Shown here: piece after piece, positions 17,233 through 25,510 of the stretch
How positions within the stretch are numbered: the stretch's first letter is position 1
Layout: every line of letters begins with the position of its first letter
Assembly (NCBI GenBank): GCA_026707145.1
Contig: JAPOXK010000006.1
Location: 61,631-125,630, forward strand
Direction: 5' to 3'
Source of the DNA: Chloroflexota bacterium
Lineage (GTDB): Bacteria; Chloroflexota; Dehalococcoidia; Bin125
DNA: 64,000 bases
Program-made: the position numbers and the translations under genes
The notes under the pieces: model-generated
Databases searched by the model: none
What the model was told of the DNA's origin: nothing
Seen by the model: only the letters and a program-made list of their open reading frames with translations

Positions 17233-18675
17233 ATCGCCACGCGCAAGCGCCCTCCGCCCGGCGCCACGCTCTTCGACTCCGCCGACGTGGTCGATCCCGC
17301 TGCCCCGCTCGCGGCGCGCATGCGTCCGCGCACCTTCGACGAGTTCGTCGGGCAGGAGCACCTCATCGGACCGGAGCGCCCACTGCGGCGGGCGATCGAC
17401 GCCGACCACGTCCCTTCGCTGATCCTGTGGGGACCGCCGGGCAGCGGCAAGACGACGCTGGCGCGTCTCATCGCCAAGCGCAGCAACGCCTACTTCGCGC
17501 CCCTCTCCGCCGTCTCGGCCGGCGTCGCCGAGCTGCGCCAGCTCATCGCGGACGCCCGCGGCCGGCGGGAGCAGCAAGGGCAGCGGACCATCCTCTTCAT
17601 CGACGAGATCCACCGCTTCAACAAGGCGCAGCAGGACGTGATCTTGCCTCACGTGGAAGACGGCGTCATCACCTTGATCGGCGCGACGACCGAGAACCCG
17701 TCCTTCGAAGTGATCGGCCCGCTGCTTTCGCGGACCCGCGTCCACACGCTTAAGCCGCTGCCGCCGGACCTGCTCCGCGCGCTCGTTGAGCGCGCGCTCC
17801 ACGACGGCGAGCGGGGACTGGGCGGACGGCGCGCGACCGTCGAAGCGGACGCGCTGGACGCCATCGTCGTGCAGTCCGGCGGCGACGCGCGCCGCGCCCT
17901 GGGCACCCTCGAATCCGCGGTTCTCGCGGCGCGTGGGGACGAAGCGGTCACGGCCACACTCGTCCAGGAGGTCGTGCAGCGGCGCCTGGCGCACGACAAG
18001 GCCGGCGACTCGCACTACGATACCGTCTCCGCGCTCATCAAGTCGTTGCGCGGCTCGGATCCGGACGCGGCGCTCTACTGGCTCGCCCGCATGCTGGAGG
18101 CCGGCGAGGACCCGCTCTTCGTGGCGCGGCGCCTCGTCATCCTGGCGGCGGAAGATGTCGGGCTAGCGGACCCGCGGGCGCTCTCCGTCGCGGTCGCTGC
18201 GCAGCACGCCGTCCATCTCGTCGGCATGCCGGAGGGCTTCCTTCCCCTCTCGGAAGCGACGCTCTATCTCGCGCTCGCGCCTAAGAGCAACTCCGCGCTC
18301 GCCTCCTACAACCGCGCCCTCGCCGACGTGCAAGAGCACGGTGCCCTGCCCGTGCCGCTGCATCTCCGCAACGCCCCCACCGGGCTGATGCGAGAGCTAG
18401 GCTACGGCGCTGGTTACCAGTACGCCCACGACTACGACGGTCACGTCGCCCCCGACCAGACCTATCTGCCCGAGGCGCTCCTTGGCCGCCGCTACTACCG
18501 GGCCGCCGACACAGGCGAGGAGTCCCGCCTCTCACAAGGCGCTGCGAAAGGCCGCTCGGAAAGATCGTCCACTCGCGGCGCCGAAAGCGCTGAACGCACC
18601 GAACGCCCCGCCAGCGCGCCGCAACCAGCGGCGCGCGACCGGCGCCCGCCGCCTCCCGATGCCCGCCCGCGCTGA
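17233..18675 (+). CDS. rarA: Replication-associated recombination protein A (RarA/MgsA AAA+ ATPase)
   Basis: An AAA+ clamp-loader-like ATPase acting at stalled forks. It shows FDEFVGQEHLIG, Walker A GPPGSGKTT, Walker B FIDEIHRFNKAQQD, sensor 1 GATTENPSFE and the tetramerisation region (~residues 250-430). The conserved leader LFDSADVVDPAAPLAARMRPRT extends upstream of GTG 17287. The only start-like codon before the in-frame TAG at 17218 is ATC at 17233, preceded by AGAGAGG. The start is therefore either ATC 17233 (480 residues) or GTG 17287 (462). A disordered Arg/Pro/Ala tail of ~55 residues follows the conserved end and overlaps the next gene. Confidence 0.9.
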   Translation: MATRKRPPPGATLFDSADVVDPAAPLAARMRPRTFDEFVGQEHLIGPERPLRRAIDADHVPSLILWGPPGSGKTTLARLIAKRSNAYFAPLSAVSAGVAELRQLIADARGRREQQGQRTILFIDEIHRFNKAQQDVILPHVEDGVITLIGATTENPSFEVIGPLLSRTRVHTLKPLPPDLLRALVERALHDGERGLGGRRATVEADALDAIVVQSGGDARRALGTLESAVLAARGDEAVTATLVQEVVQRRLAHDKAGDSHYDTVSALIKSLRGSDPDAALYWLARMLEAGEDPLFVARRLVILAAEDVGLADPRALSVAVAAQHAVHLVGMPEGFLPLSEATLYLALAPKSNSALASYNRALADVQEHGALPVPLHLRNAPTGLMRELGYGAGYQYAHDYDGHVAPDQTYLPEALLGRRYYRAADTGEESRLSQGAAKGRSERSSTRGAESAERTERPASAPQPAARDRRPPPPDARPR

Positions 18676-19066
18676 CGAGCCCGGCGCCCGCCCGCGCCGC
18701 GCTACCCGCTTCGCCGGTCTCTCGCGTGAGGCCGCCGAGGCCGTTGCCGCCCTCTTGGGAGCGCCGCTGCGGGTCGAGCCGTACTGCGAGGCCGCGGCCG
18801 AGCCCGTCTACCGCATCGACTACCGCAGCCCCCGCGGCAACATCACGCTCGTGCTCTGGCCGGCGTACGCCCGCGTCGACGCGCGCTGCGGCCCGCACAC
18901 CTGGGTCGCCAAGGGCGTCGCCTCCACCGAGGTCTTGGACGGCATCGAGGTGATCTTCCGCATGCACGCCGGAGGCCTGCTCTTCGTGACCGTCGAGGGC
19001 GCGATCTTCATGGTCGGCGGCGGCACCGCCAAGGGCAGCGGACCGGCGCCCGGCAGCCAGGCTTAG
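18659..19066 (+). CDS. Small uncharacterised protein overlapping rarA end
   Basis: A 135-residue protein starting at ATG 18659, which overlaps the rarA stop by 17 bases. The first ~20 residues are Arg/Pro-rich. The rest looks like a compact alpha/beta domain with alternating hydrophobic strands (VYRIDYRSPRGNITLVLWP, GLLFVTVEGAIFMVGGG). I see no catalytic signature, signal peptide or clear membrane helix. The overlap suggests co-expression with rarA. The frame is open upstream to 18482, but that stretch is only an alternative reading of the rarA tail. Confidence 0.6.
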   Translation: MPARADEPGARPRRATRFAGLSREAAEAVAALLGAPLRVEPYCEAAAEPVYRIDYRSPRGNITLVLWPAYARVDARCGPHTWVAKGVASTEVLDGIEVIFRMHAGGLLFVTVEGAIFMVGGGTAKGSGPAPGSQA

Positions 19067-19088
19067 GAAGCGTTGGGGCGAGTAGGCG

Positions 19089-19688
19089 TTACACGTGCTC
19101 GCGGCCCATCCGCGCCGCGACCAAGCGCAGAAAGTCGCGCAGCATCCAGGCCGTCGCGCCGGTGACCACGTGCTCCCCCCACAGGTACTCCCGCACGATG
19201 ACCTCGGAACCGTGCAGCGTGGTGTGGTAATAGGCCGAGTTGGCCTCGTCCAGCAGATGGCCCAGGGGCACCTCCAGAACGCCCGCCACTTCCACCTCGC
19301 TAATGCGGTAGTCGTACGGCGCGCGGGGCAGCACCCCGGCGAAGGGGCGCACATGGAAGCCCGAGCGGGTGACGAAGTGACTCAGCGGCCCCAGCACCTC
19401 TACCTCGTCGGGGCGGATCCCCACCTCCTCCCATGCCTCCCGCAGCGCCGCCGCCTGCGGACCCTCGTCCGCCTCGATCATGCCGCCCGGGAACGAGATC
19501 TCCCCCTTGTGGTGATCCACCTCCTGGGAGCGGATCGTGAGCAGGACGTGCGGCTCAGGCCCCGCCGGCAGCAGCGCGATCAGCACCGCCGCCGCCGGAC
19601 GCCCGTCGACAGCGACCGTTTGGGGGGCGTGCGCCGCCATCGCCGCGCGGACCGCCGCCCACCAACCGTTCGATGCTGATGCCGTCAC
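19089..19688 (-). CDS. Nudix hydrolase, CoA pyrophosphatase-like
   Basis: The 199-residue protein contains a full Nudix box: GGMIEADE, then ALREAWEEVGI. Ahead of it is the phrase LLTIRSQEVDHHKGEISFPGG, typical of the NudL/CoAse subgroup that hydrolyses coenzyme A and related pyrophosphates. The box carries the metal-binding glutamates. The substrate is inferred from that upstream signature. The gene is convergent with the preceding small protein and stands alone. The ATG at 19688 is the outermost start in the open frame. Confidence 0.85.
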   Translation of the reverse strand: MTASASNGWWAAVRAAMAAHAPQTVAVDGRPAAAVLIALLPAGPEPHVLLTIRSQEVDHHKGEISFPGGMIEADEGPQAAALREAWEEVGIRPDEVEVLGPLSHFVTRSGFHVRPFAGVLPRAPYDYRISEVEVAGVLEVPLGHLLDEANSAYYHTTLHGSEVIVREYLWGEHVVTGATAWMLRDFLRLVAARMGREHV

Positions 19689-19786
19689 CTGGCCGTCACC
19701 TCACTGTCACCGTATACGATCGTCGCCTCCTTCGATGTGTCCGCCGAAACCGGACTCTGGCTAGACCTCTATGCCGACGGCGGGAG

Positions 19787-19811
19787 ACTTCGCCGCCCAT
19801 GGCGGCGAAGT
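19787..19811. terminator. Strong hairpin, 11-bp stem and 3-nt loop
   Basis: ACTTCGCCGCC, loop CAT, GGCGGCGAAGT is a perfect inverted repeat in the 258-base gap between the Nudix gene and the RNase HI gene. No U-run follows on either strand, so it may be a boundary hairpin or structured leader rather than a classical terminator. Confidence 0.4.
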
Positions 19812-19946
19812 GCGCACCAAGAATCCCGCGTTGTTTGTCAAAAGGAGTGCGTGGCCGACCGTGATCCACTGTAGGCTAGGGTCGCAGCCTCGGACATCAT
19901 CCACTAGGTTCACACTAATACTTGCCCGCCACAGTCGTCATGTATC

Positions 19947-20639
19947 ATGAAAATGATGGCGAAAGACAAACCACAAGTCACAATCTATACCGACGGAGCA
20001 GCCGAACCGAATCCTGGCCCAGGAGGTTACGGAGTCATATTGCTATCTGGAGTGCACAAGAGGGAATTATCAGGAGGCTACAAGCTGACTACAAATAACC
20101 GTATGGAAATCATGGCGGCGATAGTCGGCCTCAAGCACCTCAACCGCGAGTGTACAGTTACCCTATATAGCGACTCCAGATACCTAGTCGATGCCATGTC
20201 GAAGGATTGGGCGCAACGGTGGCGCGCCAATGATTGGATGCGTAATAAGAAAGACCGGGTGAAAAATCCTGACCTGTGGGAAGAACTGCTTGCGCTCTCC
20301 CAGCACCATACTGTCGAGTTCAGATGGGTCCGGGGTCACTCTGGTGTTCGCGAAAACGAACGCTGTGACCAGCTGGCAGCGGCTGCTGCCAAGTCCTCAG
20401 ATCTACCACCAGATACCGGATACGAACCGACCACTAACAATATTTCAGCTCAGATCAGTCCTAAAGAGCCCGGAGAGCTTTGTCGAAAATGCGGAACGGC
20501 CTTGATTAAGCGGTGTCCAAAAAGAAGGAAACTCAAGCTCCACCAGCAATATTACTACGAGTGGTACCTCTTTTGTCTCAATTGCAAGACTATGTACATG
20601 CCTGATTCCGCCAAGCGATTTCTTGAAATCAAAGATTAA
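19947..20639 (+). CDS. rnhA: Ribonuclease HI with C-terminal zinc ribbon
   Basis: The 230-residue protein starts with a complete RNase HI domain (residues ~7-150). It contains IYTDGAAEPNPGPGGYG (first Asp), NRMEIMAAI (Glu), LYSDSRYL (Asp) and the WVRGHSGVRENERCDQLA handle with the last Asp. A linker leads to a C-terminal domain with two Cys pairs, CRKC and CLNC, fitting a zinc ribbon (residues ~177-222). RNase HI removes RNA from RNA-DNA hybrids. Base composition is clearly lower in GC than in the neighbours, with more AT-ending codons, which suggests acquisition. Starts at 19947 and 19953 are both possible. Confidence 0.88.
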   Translation: MKMMAKDKPQVTIYTDGAAEPNPGPGGYGVILLSGVHKRELSGGYKLTTNNRMEIMAAIVGLKHLNRECTVTLYSDSRYLVDAMSKDWAQRWRANDWMRNKKDRVKNPDLWEELLALSQHHTVEFRWVRGHSGVRENERCDQLAAAAAKSSDLPPDTGYEPTTNNISAQISPKEPGELCRKCGTALIKRCPKRRKLKLHQQYYYEWYLFCLNCKTMYMPDSAKRFLEIKD

Positions 20640-21090
20640 CTGTCGAATCGGTCAACTCGTCAGATTCCCGCCCCCTAATCCATCATGAGATTCCGCAAAT
20701 CTGGCCGCGCGGTCTCCCTAGTCATGAGAGCCCTCTCATCCATGCGGCGAATGGCCTGTCCCGTCCCATCATCATCGGGAACGGCAATCCACCATCGCCC
20801 GCCTGTTGTCCAGGCGAGAGCAGCGGCTGCCATAATCGCTTTCGCTCCGGCATGCGCGAGCGCGGATCAGGTTCGACCTCCCAGCGTGGTTCCGGGCAGA
20901 CCGGCAAGTCAGCCTTGGTCTTTACCACCCATCCGAGCACGCCGCCCGCTGCTCGCGTGACGGATCCCTTCAACGCCCGCGCGCGATCGTTCATACTCCA
21001 GCGTCGACGACCACTACGTTGTTGGTGCACACCGCCGCGCCGCGAGGTGCGCGCTCGGCGGCGCCGACCAGAGGGTGAGACGGCCATCCC
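20640..21090. other. 450-base stretch with no confident gene
   Basis: Between the RNase HI gene and ppk2 no reading frame has convincing family features. One weak minus-strand frame is listed separately. Composition rises back to high GC across this stretch, consistent with the edge of an acquired segment. Confidence 0.5.
20722..20994 (-). CDS. Possible small basic protein (weak)
   Basis: An open frame of 90 codons from ATG 20994 whose N terminus (MNDRARALKGSVTRAAGG) loosely recalls CsbD-like stress proteins. The remainder is Pro/Arg-rich without pattern. There is no good ribosome binding site. It may be a spurious frame and is listed only because the gap is otherwise empty. Confidence 0.25.
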   Translation of the reverse strand: MNDRARALKGSVTRAAGGVLGWVVKTKADLPVCPEPRWEVEPDPRSRMPERKRLWQPLLSPGQQAGDGGLPFPMMMGRDRPFAAWMRGLS

Positions 21091-21891
21091 ATGCCCGCAC
21101 CGCGTATCGCCGACTTCGACCCCACCCTGCGGGTAGACCGTGCCCACTACAAGCGGGAACGGCGGCGCCTGCAACTGGAACTGCTGCACATCCAAAGCTA
21201 CCTGCGCGACGAGGCCGCCTGCGGCGCCGTCGTCGTGTTCGAGGGCGTCGACGCGGCGGGCAAAGGAGGCGCCATCGCCCGGCTGACGGGGCACCTCGAT
21301 CCCCGCGGATTCGTCGTCCATTCGACCGGCCCGCCCACGCAGCGCGAGCTGGACGAACTGTATCTGCAACGTTTCCACGCCCGCATGCCCGCGCGCGGCG
21401 AGCTGGTGATCTTCGACCGTTCCTGGTACGGCCGCGTGCTCGTCGAGCGGGTCGAAGGTCTCGCTACCCGCGAAGAGGTCGAGCGCGCCTACCAGGAGAT
21501 CCGCGAGTTCGAGCGGCACTACACGGACGCGGGCATCGCCGTGCTCAAGCTTTGGCTGCAGATCACTCGGGAAGAGCAGCTACGCCGCTTCGAGGCGCGC
21601 GCCGCGGACCCGTTCAAGCGCTACAAGCTCAGCGACGAGGACTGGCGCAACCGGGAGCGCTGGGACGACTACCTCACGGCCGCCGACGAGATGTTCGCGC
21701 GCACGCACACGGAGAACGCTCCCTGGGCGTTGATCTCCGGCGAGCACAAGCGCCACGCGCGCCTGGCGGTGCTCTCCGCCGTGCACGACCACCTGCGCCG
21801 CTACATCGGGACGGAAGTCCTGCCCGCCGGCGCGGGGAATCCAAGCACGATTGGCGGCGGCAGCTCAGAATCCCGCCAAAGGGACTCCTGA
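21091..21891 (+). CDS. ppk2: Polyphosphate kinase 2 family protein
   Basis: A 266-residue PPK2. It shows Walker A VDAAGKGGAI (~residue 50), the first lid/Asp region (STGPPTQRELDELYLQRFH), Walker B and lid DRSWYGRVLVERVEG (~residue 110-125) and PFKRYKLSDEDWRNRERW. PPK2 enzymes use polyphosphate to phosphorylate nucleoside mono- or diphosphates, and the subclass cannot be set from these motifs alone. The last ~20 residues are Ser/Gly-rich and not conserved. The gene stands alone, convergent with the cytochrome gene. Confidence 0.9.
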   Translation: MPAPRIADFDPTLRVDRAHYKRERRRLQLELLHIQSYLRDEAACGAVVVFEGVDAAGKGGAIARLTGHLDPRGFVVHSTGPPTQRELDELYLQRFHARMPARGELVIFDRSWYGRVLVERVEGLATREEVERAYQEIREFERHYTDAGIAVLKLWLQITREEQLRRFEARAADPFKRYKLSDEDWRNRERWDDYLTAADEMFARTHTENAPWALISGEHKRHARLAVLSAVHDHLRRYIGTEVLPAGAGNPSTIGGGSSESRQRDS

Positions 21892-21972
21892 TATCGGCCG
21901 CAGTGGCAGTAGCGGAGGCTGCGGGCGACCGCCGCCGAGTGGATGGACGCCGCCACACCGGCGCAGTGGGAG

Positions 21973-22524
21973 CTAGCTTCCTTCTGGCGGAAATGGGTCC
22001 TCTTCACTCAGAAGTGCCTGCGACTCCCGGATGGACACGCCTTGATACGTCTTGTCGCCCCAGAGGCTCTTGATATACGTCAGCACGTCGACGATCTCTT
22101 GATGGCTGAGCCGCTTCCCAAACGCCGGCATGCCGCTCTTGAAACTCGGCAGGTTCGATATGGCCCCGCCCTGACTCACGATTCGGTACAGGAGGCCGTC
22201 CGCATGGTGCCAGGTGTGACCCTCCCCATTGAGCGGGGGCGGCGGCAGCGTTCCGTCCTCCTTGGCGACGCGCCAGTTGGGCTGTCCCTGGCCGGCGGCC
22301 CCGTGGCAAACGGCGCAGGTCGTGGCGAAGATCTCTTGCCCCGTTCGGGAAACAGCGGCTGGAGAAGCAGTGCCGTCCACAGCCGGGTCATGCGTACGAG
22401 GCTGGGGCGAGCAGGCAGCGGCGATGACAAGAGCCGTTGCAAGAGCGCTGAGCACCCAAAGAAAAGCGCTTGGGCGACGACCGGCTCGCACAATGCTGAA
22501 GCAGGGATAGGGACTCTTGATCAC
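21973..22524 (-). CDS. Lipoprotein c-type cytochrome
   Basis: A 183-residue secreted protein. A hydrophobic signal segment ends in a lipobox (VIAAAC, ~residues 33-38), followed by a linker and a class I cytochrome c domain. That domain has heme motif CAVCH (~residues 70-74) and a distal Met candidate in SGMPAFGKRLSHQEIVDVLTYIKSLW. It would be anchored on the outer face of the membrane and carry one heme. The redox partner is not apparent, because neighbouring genes are unrelated. The ATG at 22524 gives a basic n-region. Confidence 0.85.
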   Translation of the reverse strand: MIKSPYPCFSIVRAGRRPSAFLWVLSALATALVIAAACSPQPRTHDPAVDGTASPAAVSRTGQEIFATTCAVCHGAAGQGQPNWRVAKEDGTLPPPPLNGEGHTWHHADGLLYRIVSQGGAISNLPSFKSGMPAFGKRLSHQEIVDVLTYIKSLWGDKTYQGVSIRESQALLSEEDPFPPEGS

Positions 22525-22598
22525 TAGCCTCCCCGCGGTGAAGCGCGGACACGAGGCGACCCCGTGTCGCTACCACAGCCCTCCTTCAAGGCTACGCT

Positions 22599-22623
22599 CA
22601 GGCTCCCCTTGATGGGGAGCCTG
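22599..22623. other. 10-bp perfect hairpin upstream of metalloprotease gene
   Basis: CAGGCTCCCC, loop TTGAT, GGGGAGCCTG lies ~80 bases before the next plus-strand start, in the divergent gap after the cytochrome gene. No U-run follows. It could be a leader structure or part of the shared promoter region. Confidence 0.4.
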
Positions 22624-22705
22624 AATCTCCAAGCGGCGGCTGAAGTGGTATTACCATCCGGTCATCACGGGAAATCCTTTTGCGATCGGGTGACGGCGAA
22701 CTGTC

Positions 22706-25420
22706 ATGAAACGCTGGATCATCGGCACGCTCGCCGTCGCGCTGGCCCTCGCCGCCGGCACGAGCGTCGCCGTCGCCCAGGAGGGACCGGCCGCACCTGC
22801 AACAGCCACCGTCGAGGTGGCGGTATGGCGATCCGTGGCCAACCCGGCGGACCTCTACCTCAGTACCCGCCTTGAAGGCGGCCGCTGGCGGAGGGAGAGC
22901 ACCGCGCTCGACATGTCGGCCCTGGACGCCTCGAACCACTTCCACCTGAGCAACGCCGTGTCGGCGGAGGTCTTCCTCGCGGGCGCTGGCACGGTGGCCA
23001 TCGAGGCGCGCGTATGGCGATCCGTCGCCAACCCGGCGAGGATCTACCTCAGCACGCGCCCTGCGGGCGAACGCTGGCGGACGGAAGGCACCGCGCTCGA
23101 CATGTCAGCTCTGGACGCGTTGGGCCGCTTCCACCAGAGCAACGCCGTGCCCGTCGCAGTGCCGCTGGCGCGGGCCGCGCCGACCATCGCGTCTTCCGCA
23201 GCGGGCGAGGAGCCCTTCACTTACATCCCCACGCTGGACGCCCGCGTGGTCGAGCTGCGGTTCTTTGAGAGTGGGTTCTACTCGCCCCCTCGAGACGCCA
23301 GGGTCTACAGGACCACCTTTAGCCGTTCGACGACCCGCTACGTGTCGTGGCAACTGAATCTCGCCCACTCCCCGAAACCGGAGCGGAACGACTACACCAT
23401 CGAGGCCGTCTTTCACCGGCCTAACGGCAGTGTCCTTGCCCGCCAGACCGCGGAGACATATATCGATGAGGGCTGGACGAGCAGCTATTACTCCGAGAGT
23501 TGGGGGTGGCGAGAGCCGGGGCACTGGCCCCCCGGCCAGTACCGGGTGGAACTGCTCATTGCAAACCAGCCCGTGGCCGTAGGAGCCTTTCAGGTCGTCG
23601 ACAATGCCATTCCTCGGGCCGGTCCCTTTGCCAACCTACGCGCGAACCTGGCCTGGGCCGCCGACCCGCTGACGTTGGAGGCACGGACCGGCCTGCTGGC
23701 CCTGGCCGGCTTGCAGGAAGCGGATCCGGCGCTGGCTACTGCCGTCGCCGCGTTCCCTTGGGTCCGGGACGGCCTTAGCGAGGACGGCCTTCGGGCCCTG
23801 CAGCACCTGGCGATCCTGGCCGGCGCGGATGCCGGCCTGGCCAGCCGGGTAGCTGCCTTCCCCTGGCTGGCCGACGACATCACCGCGGAGGAGGGGCTGG
23901 CGGGGCGGACGCTGGCGCTGCTGGCGGGAGACGATGGCCTCTTGGCGCACCGTATCGCCGATCGCGCCTGGGTCGCGGACGGGATCACGGAGGACGAACG
24001 CCGGACCATCGCGCGTCTCCGGGATCTGGCCAACGCCGGCGCCTCCGCCATCAGCAACATGTCTTTCCTCAAGACCCTCTCGCAGGCCGATGTCTGGGCC
24101 GTGCAAGCGCTGCGCAGCCTCGCGTATAGCGACTTCCAAGAGTTTCATTGGCTCCTCGAACGCCCCCTGATCAGCGACGGCATCGCGGACGGTGAAGCCA
24201 CGATCGTGAGCACGCTGAGACGGGTGAAGGAAAGAAATCCGACCTTGCTTGAGACGCTGCTGGATCCACAGCAGGTCCGGTTGGAAGAGCGCAGCATTGA
24301 GCTGCCGCTGGCCGGAGCCGTGCAACTCACCATCATCCGCACGCGACCGGGAGCGGAGCGCACCATGGACCTGCTGGAGCGCGCCGTGCGGGCGAACGAG
24401 GCGTTCACGGAGATACCGCTGCCCCTGCGCCAAGTGACCTATCTGTTCACGGACGGGCTCACCCGGGGATTCCGTGGGACTAACTTTGGGAGCTACATCG
24501 TGAGCGTGCCGGGCATTGACGAACCCAGCTACTCCGAGGAGCGGGCCTTCAAGCACTTCGCACACGAAGCAGCCCACTATTACTGGACGGGAAATCAATT
24601 CTGGCTCAACGAGGGTGCGGCGCAATTGGTAGAGGCGGTTGCCAGCCATCAGGCAACAGGCTACGCGATCATTCCGGAGTATCGTCCCTGCCCTGACCTA
24701 CGCACGATCGCGGCGGTAGAGGCACTCGAAATCACTCCAACGTATTCCGTAGACATCCTTTGCCATTACGCGCTCGGCGAGCGGCTCTTCCACGATCTCT
24801 ACCGCACCCTTGGGGAGCCCGCCTTCCGGCGGGGGTTCCGCAATCTCTACCTGCTCTCTCAATCGGATGATCCGGAAGACGAGTGCGAAGACACGTCTCT
24901 CACGATCTGCCATGTGGCGGCCGCCTTCAAAGCCAGCGCCGGGGAAGAGATGGCGGCCACCGTCGATCGGATCGTGGCCCGCTGGTACGACGGCAGTGAG
25001 CCCTACAACATTTCCTATCTCAACATCGGCCCCGCCGATCCCGGCCTGCCCGACTATGAGGGGGAGATCACGGGAGCGTACATCTCCCTGCACAAGGACC
25101 GCGAGCAGCAGGCCCCGGTGGAACGCCTGTCCACTGAGGAGCTCATGGACCCGCTCCATCTCATCTTGGAATTCGCCTTCGCGCGGTCTGAGGATCCGAG
25201 GACGATCCCCCTGGTCCTCGCGGAGAGTTACGAAGACGGCTTTGTCCACGAACGTCGCTCCTACACGATTAATCTTCAGACAGAGCTGACTTCTCCCTGG
25301 TGGCGCTTCTCTGTAGGGCCACGGTCTCCGGAACAGAACTGGGCCGTCGGGCGCCACTGGGTGCAGGTCTACCAAGGCGAACAGAAGGTGGCCGAGGTGT
25401 CGTACGAGGTCACGCCCTAG
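22706..25420 (+). CDS. Secreted multidomain protein with peptidase-MA-like metalloprotease core
   Basis: A 904-residue secreted protein with a clear signal peptide (residues 1-25, cleavage near AVAQ). Residues ~33-150 hold two tandem ~60-residue repeats (VWRSVANPAxxYLSTR). Residues ~310-520 are helical repeats with recurring FPWxxD and LxxLAxLAG phrases. The core has HEAAH (His620, Glu621, His624) and WLNEGAA (Glu636), the zinc pattern of peptidase-MA-like gluzincins. A C-terminal beta region follows. Substrates are unknown and the protease call is from motif only. The N-terminal repeats recur in the protein at 40220. Confidence 0.75.
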   Translation: MKRWIIGTLAVALALAAGTSVAVAQEGPAAPATATVEVAVWRSVANPADLYLSTRLEGGRWRRESTALDMSALDASNHFHLSNAVSAEVFLAGAGTVAIEARVWRSVANPARIYLSTRPAGERWRTEGTALDMSALDALGRFHQSNAVPVAVPLARAAPTIASSAAGEEPFTYIPTLDARVVELRFFESGFYSPPRDARVYRTTFSRSTTRYVSWQLNLAHSPKPERNDYTIEAVFHRPNGSVLARQTAETYIDEGWTSSYYSESWGWREPGHWPPGQYRVELLIANQPVAVGAFQVVDNAIPRAGPFANLRANLAWAADPLTLEARTGLLALAGLQEADPALATAVAAFPWVRDGLSEDGLRALQHLAILAGADAGLASRVAAFPWLADDITAEEGLAGRTLALLAGDDGLLAHRIADRAWVADGITEDERRTIARLRDLANAGASAISNMSFLKTLSQADVWAVQALRSLAYSDFQEFHWLLERPLISDGIADGEATIVSTLRRVKERNPTLLETLLDPQQVRLEERSIELPLAGAVQLTIIRTRPGAERTMDLLERAVRANEAFTEIPLPLRQVTYLFTDGLTRGFRGTNFGSYIVSVPGIDEPSYSEERAFKHFAHEAAHYYWTGNQFWLNEGAAQLVEAVASHQATGYAIIPEYRPCPDLRTIAAVEALEITPTYSVDILCHYALGERLFHDLYRTLGEPAFRRGFRNLYLLSQSDDPEDECEDTSLTICHVAAAFKASAGEEMAATVDRIVARWYDGSEPYNISYLNIGPADPGLPDYEGEITGAYISLHKDREQQAPVERLSTEELMDPLHLILEFAFARSEDPRTIPLVLAESYEDGFVHERRSYTINLQTELTSPWWRFSVGPRSPEQNWAVGRHWVQVYQGEQKVAEVSYEVTP

Positions 25421-25510
25421 GCCGCGGGAGGGGACGCGGAAAACCGGACCCGGGCACCTGCACGGCCGCTGGCATGGGCCCCTACACTAGCGCCGAGTCG
25501 CGGGGCGATC

